A stretch of 64,000 bases of DNA from Methylococcus capsulatus str. Texas = ATCC 19069 (GTDB lineage: Bacteria; Pseudomonadota; Gammaproteobacteria; Methylococcales; Methylococcaceae): assembly GCF_000424685.1 (NCBI RefSeq), contig NZ_AUKJ01000016.1:1-64000 (forward strand), given 5' to 3'. Positions 21,229 through 31,115 of the stretch are shown piece after piece. The first letter of the stretch is position 1, and each line of letters opens with the position of its first letter. A program made the position numbers and the translations under genes. Below the pieces are notes generated by a model. The model had not been told where the DNA came from. It saw only the letters and a list, made by a program, of their open reading frames with translations, and did no database searches.

Positions 21229-21465
21229 TCAAACCCGTTCGCCGCGTTTGCGGATGTCGGCCAGGACGGCATCGATTCCACACTTGTCGATGACCCGCAG
21301 GCCATGGTTCGACACTTTGAGGCGGACCCAGCGGTTCTCACTCTCGACCCAGAAACGGCGTTCGTGCAGGTTGGGGTTGAACAGTCTTTTCGTCTTGTTG
21401 TTAGCGTGGGAAACGTTATGGCCTACAATACGTCGCTTCCCCGTAACCTGACATACCTTGGACAT
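21229..21465 (-). CDS. rpmB: 50S ribosomal protein L28
   Basis: Encodes 78 residues ([20 protein letters not shown]...), the standard proteobacterial L28 with a single cysteine and hence no zinc ribbon. First gene of the rpmB-rpmG pair, behind a strong promoter at 21506-21534. Confidence 0.97.
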   Translation of the reverse strand: MSKVCQVTGKRRIVGHNVSHANNKTKRLFNPNLHERRFWVESENRWVRLKVSNHGLRVIDKCGIDAVLADIRKRGERV

Positions 21466-21505
21466 GGCTTACCTCAATGTCGGCTTGCAGGGTGGAAAAA
21501 CGTGC

Positions 21506-21534
21506 TTTATAAGGGTTTGACGGCGTTTAGTCAA
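21506..21534 (-). promoter_or_regulatory. Sigma70 promoter of rpmB-rpmG
   Basis: Read on the minus strand: -35 TTGACT (21534-21529), 17-bp spacer, -10 TATAAA (21511-21506). It lies about 40 bp upstream of the rpmB ATG, in the intergenic space shared with the divergent gshB. Confidence 0.75.
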
Positions 21535-21562
21535 CTGCAGGAACGGTTCTTTCGGGAAGGCG

Positions 21563-22537
21563 ATGACTTTGAAACTCGGGATAGTGATGGACCCGATCGG
21601 CAAGATCAAGATCGGGAAGGACAGCAGTTTCGCGATGCTGTTGGAAGCTCAGGCGCGGGGTTGGGAGCTCTTCTACATGGAGTTGAACGATCTTTACCTG
21701 CGTGACGGTCGTGCCCATGCACGGGTCAGGCACCTTCAGGTCGAACGCGATTACGTCCGCTGGTTCGAGTTTCTGGACGAGCGGGACATCGCGCTGGACA
21801 CGCTCGACGTCATTCTGATGCGGAAGGATCCGCCCTTCGACCAGGAATACATTTATGCCACCTATCTGCTCGAATGCGCCGAGAACCGGGGCGTGTATGT
21901 GGTCAACCGGCCGCGTTCGCTGCGGGATGCCAACGAGAAGCTGTTCACTGCCTGGTTCCCCCAGTGCTGCGCGCCGACGCTGGTCGCCCGCGAGGCAGGT
22001 CGCCTCCGTGAATTTCTACGCGAGCATGGCGAGATCGTCCTGAAGCCGCTCGACGGCATGGGCGGCGCCTCGATCTTCCGGGTCGCCGAGGGCGATCACA
22101 ACCTGAGCGTCATCCTCGAAACCATGACCCAGCATAACCGCCGTTTTGTCATGGCGCAGCGTTACCTTCCGGAAATCCGGGATGGCGACAAGCGGATACT
22201 CGTCGTCAACGGCGAAGCGGTCCCCTATGCCCTGGCGCGCATCCCCGCCCACGGCGAAAGCCGGGGCAATCTGGCGGCTGGCGGTCGGGCGGAAGGAAGG
22301 GAACTGACCGAGCGGGACCGCTGGATCGTGTCGCAGGTCGGGCCCACCCTGCGCCAGCGCGGCCTGGTATTTACCGGTCTCGATGTCATCGGCGATTACC
22401 TCACCGAGGTCAACGTCACCAGCCCGACCTGCATCCAGGAGCTGGACACGCTGTTCGGCCTGAACATCAGCGCCATGCTCATGGACCACATCGAGTCGGT
22501 CGTGTCCGGGGAGGACCGGGCCCGTGATGTCGCTTGA
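21563..22537 (+). CDS. gshB: Glutathione synthetase
   Basis: Encodes 324 residues, an ATP-grasp ligase joining gamma-glutamylcysteine and glycine. The LGIVMDPIGKIKIGKDSSFAM opening, the LMRKDPPFDQEYIYAT segment, the ATP-grasp loop EIVLKPLDGMGGASIFRV and the closing EVNVTSPTCIQEL are GshB marks. The 3' end overlaps the next gene by 11 bp. Confidence 0.96.
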   Translation: MTLKLGIVMDPIGKIKIGKDSSFAMLLEAQARGWELFYMELNDLYLRDGRAHARVRHLQVERDYVRWFEFLDERDIALDTLDVILMRKDPPFDQEYIYATYLLECAENRGVYVVNRPRSLRDANEKLFTAWFPQCCAPTLVAREAGRLREFLREHGEIVLKPLDGMGGASIFRVAEGDHNLSVILETMTQHNRRFVMAQRYLPEIRDGDKRILVVNGEAVPYALARIPAHGESRGNLAAGGRAEGRELTERDRWIVSQVGPTLRQRGLVFTGLDVIGDYLTEVNVTSPTCIQELDTLFGLNISAMLMDHIESVVSGEDRARDVA

Positions 22538-23366
22538 GTCGCGCGACCAAAGCCGTCTGCTGCTCGCGCTGCTGATCGCGCTCGCGGTACACGCCGCGGT
22601 GATCCTCGGTCTGAACGTCCGGTCCACTGTGACCACGAAAGACCTGCCCCGGGTGTTCGACGTGGCGGTCCTGCGGCTTCCCGCTCCCGAGGCGCCGAAG
22701 CGGGCGGAACATCGGGCGGCGGAAAACCAGCGCGGTGACGACCGACCGGAGACTGTCGAGCCGGTGCCGGGCCGGGGGGCCAAAAAGATGACAGAACCGG
22801 CGCAAAACGGGGCGTCGCGCCCGGTGACGGAGCGTCCGCCCAAGCTGCGAGGCAACCGGGCCGAACACTCGGTCAAGGCCGCGCCGGTGGTCGAGCCGGA
22901 GCTTGAAGTCTCTCCGGCCGTCCCCATCTCTGCCGAATCCCTGAGCCGGCAGATCGCCGAATTCGGTGCGGCTTACGTACGGCAGCAGCAGGAGGCTCCG
23001 CACCCGCGGATGGTCTACATCAACTCGGTCAATGCCCACAAATACAAGGCGGCGGCTTACGAGCGGGCCTGGCAGGACAAGGTCGAGCGCATCGGCAATC
23101 TGAATTACCCGGAGGAGGCTCGCCGCAAGGATCTGACGGGCAGTCTGCTGCTGAGCGTGGCGCTCCGGCCCGACGGCAGCGTATACAAGGTGCAGGTGCG
23201 GCGTTCTTCCGGGGAGCCGGCATTGGACGAGGCAGCGGTGAGGATCGTCCATCTGGCGGCACCGTTTGCCCCGTTTCCGGTGGAACTGCGGGAGGAAGCC
23301 GATATGCTGGTGATCACCCGCACCTGGAAGTTCCTGAACGGCAAGCGTTTGGAGACCGCGCCGTAG
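22527..23366 (+). CDS. TonB-like energy transducer
   Basis: Encodes 279 residues from ATG 22527 (a GTG three bases earlier is possible). A single membrane helix (about residues 11-30), a Pro/charged periplasmic linker, and a C-terminal TonB domain (YPEEARRKDLTGSLLLSVAL...GEPALDEAAVRIV) are visible. The location behind gshB is the same as for TonB-like genes in other gammaproteobacteria. ExbB/ExbD are not encoded in this window. It could energise outer-membrane receptors such as the ZnuD-like one at 37 kb, but nothing links them directly. Confidence 0.88.
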   Translation: MSLESRDQSRLLLALLIALAVHAAVILGLNVRSTVTTKDLPRVFDVAVLRLPAPEAPKRAEHRAAENQRGDDRPETVEPVPGRGAKKMTEPAQNGASRPVTERPPKLRGNRAEHSVKAAPVVEPELEVSPAVPISAESLSRQIAEFGAAYVRQQQEAPHPRMVYINSVNAHKYKAAAYERAWQDKVERIGNLNYPEEARRKDLTGSLLLSVALRPDGSVYKVQVRRSSGEPALDEAAVRIVHLAAPFAPFPVELREEADMLVITRTWKFLNGKRLETAP

Positions 23367-23411
23367 TTTGCCGCTTGCGACGCCGCTCACGGAGCGCCGA
23401 TACTAACGACG

Positions 23412-23978
23412 ATGAACTCGGAAGCAGAATTTCTCGCCAACCATTTCCTGATCGCCATGCCTGGTCTGACCGATCCGCATTTCGCGAAGACCGTGACCCT
23501 GGTTTGCCAGCACAATGCGGACGGCGCTCTGGGCATCATCATCAACCGTCCGTCCGAGCTGAAGCTGAGCGATATCATGCGGCAGATGGAGATCGATCTG
23601 AAAGTCGCCGAACTGGGCGATCTGCCGGTGTTTTTCGGCGGCCCCGTGCATCCGGAGCGCGGCTTCATTCTGCATGAACCGGCCACGGTATGGGCCTCCA
23701 CCTTGGTGGTGTCCGAACGTCTGGCATTGACGACGTCCAGAGACATTTTGGAAGCGGTCGGGCGGGGTGAAGGGCCGAGGCGCATGTTGCTGGCACTGGG
23801 CTACGCCGGTTGGGGGCAGGGCCAGCTCGAGCGCGAGATCATCGACAATTCCTGGCTCAACGCGCCCTCGGACAACGCCGTGATCTTCGAGCACCCGCCC
23901 GGACGGCGCTGGAAAGCTGCGGCCGATCTGGTGGGCGTCGACATCTCGCTCTTGACCAGTCAGGCCGGGCATGGCTGA
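23412..23978 (+). CDS. yqgE: YqgE/AlgH family protein (DUF179)
   Basis: Encodes 188 residues, the standard length. The opening FLANHFLIAMPGLTDPHFAKTV-type segment, NADGALGIIINRP and FFGGPVHPERGFILH are signatures of the UPF0301 family. Biochemical function is not established. It overlaps ruvX by 8 bp, the usual yqgE-yqgF arrangement. Confidence 0.94.
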   Translation: MNSEAEFLANHFLIAMPGLTDPHFAKTVTLVCQHNADGALGIIINRPSELKLSDIMRQMEIDLKVAELGDLPVFFGGPVHPERGFILHEPATVWASTLVVSERLALTTSRDILEAVGRGEGPRRMLLALGYAGWGQGQLEREIIDNSWLNAPSDNAVIFEHPPGRRWKAAADLVGVDISLLTSQAGHG

Positions 23979-24426
23979 GGTGCCGGCCGATTCGCGTGGC
24001 GCCACTTATCTCGGTTTCGATTTCGGCGAGCGGAACATCGGGGTCGCAGTGGGTCAATCCGTCACCGGCACCGCAGCGCCGCTCCGGACCCTGCGGGCCC
24101 AGCCGTCCGCGCGGTTGTGGGCCGCCATTTCCGAACTCATCGACCAGTGGCTGCCCGCGGGATTGGTCGTCGGCCTTTCCCACCAGCAGGACGGCAGCGA
24201 AAATCCGATCACGGCGCCGACCTTACGCTTCTGCCGGCAGCTCGAAGGCCGTTACCGGCTGCCGGTGTATACGGTGGACGAGACACTCACCACGGCCGAA
24301 TCGCGCACCCACTTCTACCAGCGTCGCCGCCGCAAGTCGGTCGAGTTCGAGCAGGTGAAAGACGAAATGGCGGCGCAATTGATCCTGCAAACCTGGTTTT
24401 CGATCGACAAGGCATCACCGAGGTAA
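23971..24426 (+). CDS. ruvX: Pre-16S rRNA nuclease / Holliday-junction resolvase-like YqgF
   Basis: Encodes 151 residues with an RNase H-like fold. The catalytic start YLGFDFGERNIGVAVG carries the first acidic residue, followed by VVGLSHQQDGSE and VDETLTTAESR. The family trims the 5' end of 16S rRNA. It lies between yqgE and pyrR, as in Pseudomonas. Confidence 0.94.
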   Translation: MAEVPADSRGATYLGFDFGERNIGVAVGQSVTGTAAPLRTLRAQPSARLWAAISELIDQWLPAGLVVGLSHQQDGSENPITAPTLRFCRQLEGRYRLPVYTVDETLTTAESRTHFYQRRRRKSVEFEQVKDEMAAQLILQTWFSIDKASPR

Positions 24427-24429
24427 TAC

Positions 24430-24942
24430 ATGAACCAAGCGGATTTCGACGTCGAAACGCTGCTGGCGCGCCTGGAGAATTCCCTGCGTGAGGAACTCGC
24501 CAGGCGCCGGCTCGACGATCCGGCCATGATCGGTGTCCATACCGGCGGGGCCTGGATCGCCGAAGTCCTGCATCGGCGTTTGGGATTGTCCGAGCCGCTA
24601 GGGTATCTGGACATCTCGTTCTACCGGGACGATTACCCGCAATCGGGCATGAATCCGGACGTGCGGGCGAGCAAGCTGCCGTTCCGGGTCGACGGCCGCA
24701 ACATCGTGCTGATCGACGACGTGCTGTACACCGGCCGTACCGTGCGCGCCGCACTGAACGAGATCTTCGATTACGGCCGGCCCGCGGAGATTGTGCTCGG
24801 CGTGCTGATCGACCGTAACGGCCGGCAGATTCCCATCCAGGCCGATTGCATCGGCGGACGGGTGGAGCTGGAGCCGGGGCGGCGCATCAAGCTCACCGGC
24901 CCCGAGCCTCTGCAACTGACGATGCGTGCGGGGGGGCGATGA
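24430..24942 (+). CDS. pyrR: PyrR pyrimidine regulator / uracil phosphoribosyltransferase
   Basis: Encodes 170 residues of the type I phosphoribosyltransferase fold with the PRPP loop [17 protein letters not shown] at residues 91-107. In Gram-positives PyrR binds mRNA; in pseudomonads it controls pyr gene expression. The ATGA overlap with pyrB implies coupling. No attenuator upstream was seen, only three bases separate it from ruvX. Confidence 0.94.
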   Translation: MNQADFDVETLLARLENSLREELARRRLDDPAMIGVHTGGAWIAEVLHRRLGLSEPLGYLDISFYRDDYPQSGMNPDVRASKLPFRVDGRNIVLIDDVLYTGRTVRAALNEIFDYGRPAEIVLGVLIDRNGRQIPIQADCIGGRVELEPGRRIKLTGPEPLQLTMRAGGR

Positions 24943-25925
24943 GCGTGACGGCCGCTGCCGACATCCAGCTCACTGCTTCCGGGCGTCTGCGCCATTTCCT
25001 GACGATCGAGGGTCTGAGCCGGGAATTGCTGACCCGGATCATGGACACCGCCGAGTCCTTCGCCGGCGTGACGGCTCAGAACGTCAAGAAGGTGCCCCTG
25101 CTGCGCGGCAAGACCGTGGTCAATCTGTTTTTCGAGAACAGTACCCGCACCCGGACGACCTTCGAACTCGCCGCCAAACGTTTGTCCGCCGACGTGCTCA
25201 ACATCAACATCGCGACCTCTGCGACCTCCAAGGGAGAAAGTCTGCTCGATACCATCCGCAACCTGGAGGCGATGCACGTCGACATGTTCGTGGTGCGTCA
25301 CGCTCAGAGCGGGGCCGCCCATTTCATCGCCCGCCACGTCGCACCGCACATCAGCGTGCTCAACGCCGGAGACGGCCGCCATGCCCACCCGACCCAGGCC
25401 ATGCTGGACGTGTTCACCATCCGCCGGGCCAAGGGCGGATTCGCCGGCCTCAAGGTGGCCATCGTCGGCGACATCCTGCATTCCCGGGTGGCGCGTTCCG
25501 AAATCTGGGCACTCAATACCCTGGGGGTGGATGAGGTGCGGGTGGTGGCGCCTAAGACCCTCTTGCCAGCCCATGTCGAAGCCTTGGGCGTGGTGCCTTA
25601 CCACGATCTCAACGAGGGACTGCGCGACGTCGATGTGGTGATCATGCTGCGTCTGCAGCTCGAGCGCATGGGGAGCGCGTTCATACCGTCCGAACACGAA
25701 TATTTCCAGCGCTTCGGCCTGACCGAGAAGCGCCTGGAGAAGGCCAGGCCGGACGTCATCGTCATGCATCCGGGGCCGATCAACCGCGGCATCGAGATCG
25801 ATTCGGCCATCGCGGACGGTCCGAGATCCGTGATCCTGCAGCAGGTCACCCACGGTATCGCGGTCCGCATGGCGGTCATGTCCATGGCCATGCATGCCGG
25901 TCCGGACTTGGAGGTGCCGGTATGA
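24939..25925 (+). CDS. pyrB: Aspartate carbamoyltransferase catalytic subunit
   Basis: Encodes 328 residues. The carbamoyl-phosphate loop [15 protein letters not shown] and the [12 protein letters not shown] motif are clear. It condenses carbamoyl phosphate with aspartate in pyrimidine synthesis. The ATG overlapping the pyrR stop was chosen over a longer in-frame reading. It is followed directly by a dihydroorotase-like gene, as in the dodecameric ATCase/pseudo-DHOase complexes of Pseudomonas; no pyrI regulatory subunit is present. Confidence 0.96.
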   Translation: MSVTAAADIQLTASGRLRHFLTIEGLSRELLTRIMDTAESFAGVTAQNVKKVPLLRGKTVVNLFFENSTRTRTTFELAAKRLSADVLNINIATSATSKGESLLDTIRNLEAMHVDMFVVRHAQSGAAHFIARHVAPHISVLNAGDGRHAHPTQAMLDVFTIRRAKGGFAGLKVAIVGDILHSRVARSEIWALNTLGVDEVRVVAPKTLLPAHVEALGVVPYHDLNEGLRDVDVVIMLRLQLERMGSAFIPSEHEYFQRFGLTEKRLEKARPDVIVMHPGPINRGIEIDSAIADGPRSVILQQVTHGIAVRMAVMSMAMHAGPDLEVPV

Positions 25926-27217
25926 GCGGCCCACGCGTCCTCATCGAGGGCGGGCGGATCGTCGATCCGGCGAGCGGTTTCGACGGGACAGGGGTGGTAT
26001 GCGTGGCGGACGGCGTCATCGTCGGCGTCGGCAGCCGTCCGGACGGCTTCGAGGCTGACCACCGCATCGATGCCGGCGGCAGGATCGTGTGTCCCGGTTT
26101 CATCGATCTGTGCGCCCGTCTCCGCGAGCCCGGACAGGAACACAAGGGTACCATCGTGTCCGAGGGGGCGGCGGCGGTGGCCGGCGGCATCACGACCCTG
26201 TGCTGCCCGCCCGATACCACCCCCGTGATCGATACGCCCGCCGTGGTCAAGCTGGTCACGGAGCGGGCGGAACAGGCGGGCAAGGTGCGGGTGCTGCCGA
26301 TCGGTGCCCTGACCCGCAGCCTGAACGGAAAGGACCTGAGCGAAATGCATGCGCTCAAGCGCGCTGGCTGCCTGGCCCTGAGCAATGCCGACCGGCCGCT
26401 CGCCAACCTGCTGGTGCTGCGGCGGGCGCTGGAATATGCGGCGAGCTTCGGTCTCGTCGTGGTGTTTCGTCCCGAGGAACCGTGGCTGTGCAGCCAGGGC
26501 TGCGTGCATGAAGGAGCGGTGGGCAGCCGTCTCGGGCTACCGGGTATTCCCGAGACGGCGGAGACCGTCGCGGTCGCCCAGGCACTCCCGCTGATCGAGC
26601 AGACGGGGGTGCGGGCGCATTTCGGCCAGCTCAGCAGCGGCCGCGCGGTGGAAATGGTCGCCGAGGCCAGGGCGCGCGGTGTGCACGTCAGCGCGGACGT
26701 GGCGGTGCATCATCTGCATCTCACCGAGTCGAGCGTCGACGGTTTCGATGCGCTCTGTCACAGCCGTCCTCCGTTTCGTACAACGGCCGACCGCGACGCA
26801 CTGCTCGCGGCCGTGGCGGACGGCCGGATTTCGGCGGTCTGCTCGGATCATCAACCCCACGAGCCGGACGCCAAGCTCGACGTCTTCCCCGAGACCGAGC
26901 CCGGTCTGTCTTCGTTGCAGACCCTCCTGCCGCTCATGTATGCGCTGGTGGCGGAGGGAAGGCTGCCGCTGTCGGCCGCCATTGCCCGCCTTACCGTGGG
27001 GCCAGCGGCGATCCTCGGCCTGGAGTCCGGCCGGCTGGCTCCGGGCGCACCGGCAGACGTTTGTGTATTCGATCCCGCGGCCGTGTGGGTGCCGGCGGAG
27101 GGCGGCTGGGTCAGCGCCGGCCGCAACACGCCGTTCTGGGAGCGGGCCCTGACGGGGCGGGTGACGGCGACCCTGGTAGGGGGCCGGCTGGTCTACCCTG
27201 GCGAGACCGCTTCGTGA
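25922..27217 (+). CDS. Dihydroorotase-like protein, probably inactive (PyrC')
   Basis: Encodes 431 residues of the type I dihydroorotase fold. Active enzymes read D-H-V-H-x-R-x-P at the metal site; here residues 62-71 read [10 protein letters not shown], so both metal-binding histidines are replaced by Cys64 and Arg66. A late DHQPHE segment with the aspartate remains. In Pseudomonas a catalytically dead PyrC' is needed as a scaffold for ATCase, and the ATGA overlap with pyrB fits that role. A true dihydroorotase is expected elsewhere. An alternative is a different amidohydrolase activity, which I consider less likely. Confidence 0.9.
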   Translation: MSGPRVLIEGGRIVDPASGFDGTGVVCVADGVIVGVGSRPDGFEADHRIDAGGRIVCPGFIDLCARLREPGQEHKGTIVSEGAAAVAGGITTLCCPPDTTPVIDTPAVVKLVTERAEQAGKVRVLPIGALTRSLNGKDLSEMHALKRAGCLALSNADRPLANLLVLRRALEYAASFGLVVVFRPEEPWLCSQGCVHEGAVGSRLGLPGIPETAETVAVAQALPLIEQTGVRAHFGQLSSGRAVEMVAEARARGVHVSADVAVHHLHLTESSVDGFDALCHSRPPFRTTADRDALLAAVADGRISAVCSDHQPHEPDAKLDVFPETEPGLSSLQTLLPLMYALVAEGRLPLSAAIARLTVGPAAILGLESGRLAPGAPADVCVFDPAAVWVPAEGGWVSAGRNTPFWERALTGRVTATLVGGRLVYPGETAS

Positions 27218-27352
27218 ACGGCGCCGCGGTGCCGAGCGTATAATCCGCCCGGCTCCCGCTCGGATTCCCAAGATCCACCGTTCCTTTTCGGACGACGACG
27301 TCGAGCGGGCGGGACGGTGTGTTTCCCGTCGTAGTGATGCGGGCGGGTCTGT

Positions 27353-28753
27353 TCAGGGTCCCAATGGCAGGCGTATCGTGAACCGGGCGCCGCCTTCCGG
27401 GATATTCGTGACTTCGATGGTTCCCCCGCAATGCCGGACGAGGGCCTGTGACAGCGCGAGGCCCAGGCCGGTTCCGGGCATAGCACCGGCGCGGGCGACC
27501 GAACCCCGGAAAAAACGCTCGAACAGCCGGTCTTTTTCGCCGGGCTCGATTCCCGGTCCGTTGTCGCAAATGCTCACTACCGCCTCCCGAGCGTCGGCAG
27601 CCAGTCCGATGTGGACGGTTCCGCCGGGCGGCGAGAACTTCAAGGCGTTTTCCAGGACGTTGGAGAAAGCGACGCCGATCGAAGCGCCGGACACCCACGC
27701 GGTCACGGGTTGCGAGGTTTCGACGACGATCCCGATCGAGCGTTCCTGCGCCAGCGGTTGCTGGCGACGCACGACTTCGGCCAGAACCGTGTTCAGACAA
27801 ACGTTCTCGCCGGGAACGGCTTCCTGCTGTGCGTCGAGCCGTGCCAATTCGAGCAGTGCTTCCACCAGTTGGGTCAGCCGTTCCACTTCCTCGAGGCAGG
27901 AGTGCAGGGTCCGTTCATATTCGTCCGGGCGCCGGGGACGACGGAGGGTGATTTCGAGTTCCGCGCGCAGTCGGGACAAAGGCGAGCGAAGTTCGTGGGA
28001 GGCGTCAGCCGTGAAGCGGCGCTGGACCTCGAAGCTCCGCTCCAGACGACCGAGCATCTCGTTCAGCGTGTCGACCAGTCTGCCGATTTCGTCGCGGCTG
28101 CCCGGATGAGGGAGACGTTCGCCGAGGTTGGCCTCACCGATCCGGCGGGCTTGACGGACGACCTCGTCGATCGCGTGGAATGCCCTGCGAGTCAGCGATG
28201 TGCCGGCAATGCCTACCGCCACCAGCAAACCGGAGGTCAGGACGATGAACAACAGGCCGGCCGATTTCATGACGTTTCTTGCGTCATCCAGTGATCCGGC
28301 AACCTGGATCGCCAGTCGCGAACCGTCCTTCCGTACCGGAATGGATACCATTCGAACCGGTTCCTCGCCGAACGCCGGGAGGGTGTCGAAGACCGTTTCC
28401 CCCCGGCTCAGGCGCGACAGCAGGCCGGGCGGCGAGGGAAGCCGAGCGGTGCCGAGGTTTGCGCTACGTGCCAGAACGCGGCCGTCGCCGTCGACAATCT
28501 GCACCAGCCGGTCGAGACGGATGAAGGAGGGAGGCGCGGGGCCGGGGGCGGTTTCATGGATCTTGATCGACTGTTCTCCGCCTTCCAGCAGCATCGCCCG
28601 TTCGGTTTCCGCAAGGGCCAGCAGCGCGGCGTCGAGCCGACTGTGGACCGCCTGGCGCAGCATCCAGTAGGCGCCGGCGGCGGAGCAGGCCAGCACGATG
28701 ACGACGACGGCCAGGTGGACGAGGATCAGACGTGCCCGTAAACCGAGGATCAC
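27353..28753 (-). CDS. Sensor histidine kinase (heavy-metal type)
   Basis: Encodes 466 residues: membrane helix 10-32, a periplasmic domain of about 130 residues, membrane helix 165-187, HAMP, the H-box ADASHELRSPL with His253, and a C-terminal ATPase with N-box NVLENALKFSPPGG and DNGPGIEPG. The start overlaps the response-regulator stop by 4 bp. Genome position, divergent from an RND metal-efflux operon, suggests it senses periplasmic metal and controls that system; this is inference. Confidence 0.93.
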   Translation of the reverse strand: MILGLRARLILVHLAVVVIVLACSAAGAYWMLRQAVHSRLDAALLALAETERAMLLEGGEQSIKIHETAPGPAPPSFIRLDRLVQIVDGDGRVLARSANLGTARLPSPPGLLSRLSRGETVFDTLPAFGEEPVRMVSIPVRKDGSRLAIQVAGSLDDARNVMKSAGLLFIVLTSGLLVAVGIAGTSLTRRAFHAIDEVVRQARRIGEANLGERLPHPGSRDEIGRLVDTLNEMLGRLERSFEVQRRFTADASHELRSPLSRLRAELEITLRRPRRPDEYERTLHSCLEEVERLTQLVEALLELARLDAQQEAVPGENVCLNTVLAEVVRRQQPLAQERSIGIVVETSQPVTAWVSGASIGVAFSNVLENALKFSPPGGTVHIGLAADAREAVVSICDNGPGIEPGEKDRLFERFFRGSVARAGAMPGTGLGLALSQALVRHCGGTIEVTNIPEGGARFTIRLPLGP

Positions 28754-29436
28754 GGCGATTCGCTGCCAGCCGCCGCCAGGCTGAAGCCGCAGCCTCTCAC
28801 CGTTCGAATGAGAGGCGGAACGCCGGGCGGATCCACCTTACGGCGTAGATTGCTGATGTGAACATCGATCAGATTGTCCAGAGCGATGAGACCGGTTCTC
28901 CATATCTCCTCGGCCAACTGGGTGCGGGATACGACTTCGCCGGCCCGTCGCAACAGGAGTTCCAGGATGGCGTATTCCTTGGGGGTGAGGGAGAGCGGGC
29001 GTCCGCTCCGCGTGACGCGTCGACTGCGCGGGTCGAGGACGAGGTCGGCGACCGACAGCATCGCCGGACGGGCTTGTTCCGCCCGCCGCAGTAGGGCACG
29101 AACGCGCGCGAGCAGTTCCTCGAAGGCGAAGGGCTTGGTGAGGTAATCGTCGGCGCCGGTGTCGAGTCCCCTCACCCTGTCCGTCAGCGCATCGCGGGCG
29201 GTGAGCATCAAAACCGGCGTGCGTATCTCCCGCTTCCGAAGTTCCTCACAGAAAGTCAGCCCGTCTTTGCCGGGCAGGTTCCAGTCGAGGATGATCAGCC
29301 CGTACCCGGTGTGGAGGTTCTTCTGCTCGGTGTCTTCCGCGGAGTGGGCGGTGTCGACGCGGAAACCCTCCTCGCCGAGTCCGCGTGTCAGAAGTCCGGC
29401 TGCTTTCCGGTCGTCTTCGACCAGGAGGATTCTCAT
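28750..29436 (-). CDS. OmpR-family response regulator
   Basis: Encodes 228 residues. The receiver domain has the acidic pair near residues 8-9 (EDD), the phospho-acceptor Asp51 (IILDWNLPGKDG) and the conserved Lys in LTKPFAFEEL. A winged-helix DNA-binding domain occupies about 130-220. It is the first gene of the two-gene operon and lies 245 bp from the divergent CzcC-like gene, whose promoter region it probably binds. Confidence 0.94.
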   Translation of the reverse strand: MRILLVEDDRKAAGLLTRGLGEEGFRVDTAHSAEDTEQKNLHTGYGLIILDWNLPGKDGLTFCEELRKREIRTPVLMLTARDALTDRVRGLDTGADDYLTKPFAFEELLARVRALLRRAEQARPAMLSVADLVLDPRSRRVTRSGRPLSLTPKEYAILELLLRRAGEVVSRTQLAEEIWRTGLIALDNLIDVHISNLRRKVDPPGVPPLIRTVRGCGFSLAAAGSESP

Positions 29437-29681
29437 CGTCTGCCGTGGGGGTTCTCTGTTGAAGCCTCGGGGGGCGATAGTCTACCGCCTCGCCGGCCGA
29501 AGCCGATCCTGAAGAAGAATTCAGGGTTTCTTGAACCAATCTTAAGCATTGCTTCGCTATCCTACACGCGCTTTTCGCGGAGTGCCTGGGCCGTCTGCGC
29601 GTGCCTACCGGAACGCCGTGGGCGGCACGGTCTGTCCGGCGGGCATCGACACATCAAACGAAAACACTGGCGGGTATACGA

Positions 29682-31115
29682 GTGGAGAGGGGCGTCTTCC
29701 AGGCGGACGAGAGAGGTACCGGCCCGAGTGGGCTCGGGCGTTGTCTGCTTTGCGCCGTGTGGCTTCTTGGCGGTTGTGCCGCACCGGGATACAGGCCCCC
29801 GGGTCTCCCCGTCTTCATGCAGGATGCCGTCCAGCCCGGAACGGCATCGGCGGCTCCGCCCGCTCCCGTGCCGTCCGGCGACATCGGCATCGCGGACGCG
29901 GTGCGGGAGTTGACCCTGAATCAGGCGATCGGCCGGGCGCTGGAGGCCGATCCGCAAATCAAGGCGGGCCTGGAAAGCGTACGGCAGGCAGAGGCTGATC
30001 TGGTCACGGCCGGTCTGCTGCCCAATCCGGAGCTGACCGCGGATGTGCTGATGATCCCGTGGGCGCAGCCCTGGCGCGAAACCCGGCAGGGTGGGCCGAC
30101 CCAGACCGACGCGCTGGTAAGTTTTCCGATCGACTGGTTCCTTTTCGGCAAACGCGCCGCGGCGATCGTCACCGCCCAGAAAGGCGTGGACGTGACCACG
30201 GCCCAGTTCTCCGATCTGCTCCGCCGGCGCATCGCCGGTACCATCGCCGCCTTTTACGATGTGCTGGAGGCCCAGGCCCTGCTCGACCTGGCGCGGGTGG
30301 ACCTCGACAATCTGTCGCAGTTGGAACAGGTCACGGCGAACCGTGTGGAGCTCGGGGGGGCTGGCACCATCGAGCTGGACCGCGTCAAGGTGTTCATTTT
30401 CGGAAGCCGCCGCGAGGTTCGTAGCCGAGAAACCGCTTTGGCGACAGCCATCGCGCGGCTGCGGACCTTCCTCGGCTATTCAGACGACGTCCCGCTGAAA
30501 GTGAAGGGGGAGCTGGATGTCGCTGCGCCGGCGGCGCCGTTGGCGGCCGATGCCGCTTTCGCCCTGGCGGAGGAAAACCGGCCCGATCTGATCGCGCTGC
30601 AGCGCCAGATCGCGATGGCGGCCGCGAACGTGGAACTGGAGGAGCGCCGCGCCTATCCGGAGGTCAAACCCGCCTTCGGTTACACCAATCAGTTCCAACA
30701 TGAGATGAACCAGGCGAATGCCGATTCGTGGAACGTCATCCTGCAGATGCACCTGCCGGTTTTCGACCGCAACCAGGGCAACATTGCCAAAGCCAAGTCC
30801 TTGAAGAGCCAGGCCGAACATAATCTCACCGCTCAGCTGGTGAGCCTGCGGGCCGAAATCCTCGAAGCGGTCAAGAACTTCGAGGCGGCGCGGGATGCCC
30901 TGATGATCGACGATCCCGGACAGCTCGATGCCGCCCGCAACGTGCGTGACAAGATTCGCGCCGCCTATGAACTGGGCGGCAAGCCGCTGATCGACGTGCT
31001 GGATGCCCAGCGCGCCTACCGCGAAACCTTCCGGCTGCATATCGCCAGCCGGTCCAGCTACTGGCATTCACTCTATGCCCTCAATGCCGCTATCGGAAAG
31101 CAGGTGCTTCGATGA
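29682..31115 (+). CDS. Outer-membrane efflux lipoprotein, CzcC/TolC type
   Basis: Encodes 477 residues from GTG 29682. The start is uncertain because a GTG at 29601 is also in frame, but a lipobox LLGGC with Cys32 fits 29682. Two long helical repeats of the outer-membrane efflux family follow (LTLNQAIGRALEADPQIKAG and DLIALQRQIAMAAANVELEE). It would form the outer-membrane channel of a CBA metal exporter. It overlaps the adaptor gene by 4 bp. Confidence 0.88.
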   Translation: MERGVFQADERGTGPSGLGRCLLCAVWLLGGCAAPGYRPPGLPVFMQDAVQPGTASAAPPAPVPSGDIGIADAVRELTLNQAIGRALEADPQIKAGLESVRQAEADLVTAGLLPNPELTADVLMIPWAQPWRETRQGGPTQTDALVSFPIDWFLFGKRAAAIVTAQKGVDVTTAQFSDLLRRRIAGTIAAFYDVLEAQALLDLARVDLDNLSQLEQVTANRVELGGAGTIELDRVKVFIFGSRREVRSRETALATAIARLRTFLGYSDDVPLKVKGELDVAAPAAPLAADAAFALAEENRPDLIALQRQIAMAAANVELEERRAYPEVKPAFGYTNQFQHEMNQANADSWNVILQMHLPVFDRNQGNIAKAKSLKSQAEHNLTAQLVSLRAEILEAVKNFEAARDALMIDDPGQLDAARNVRDKIRAAYELGGKPLIDVLDAQRAYRETFRLHIASRSSYWHSLYALNAAIGKQVLR

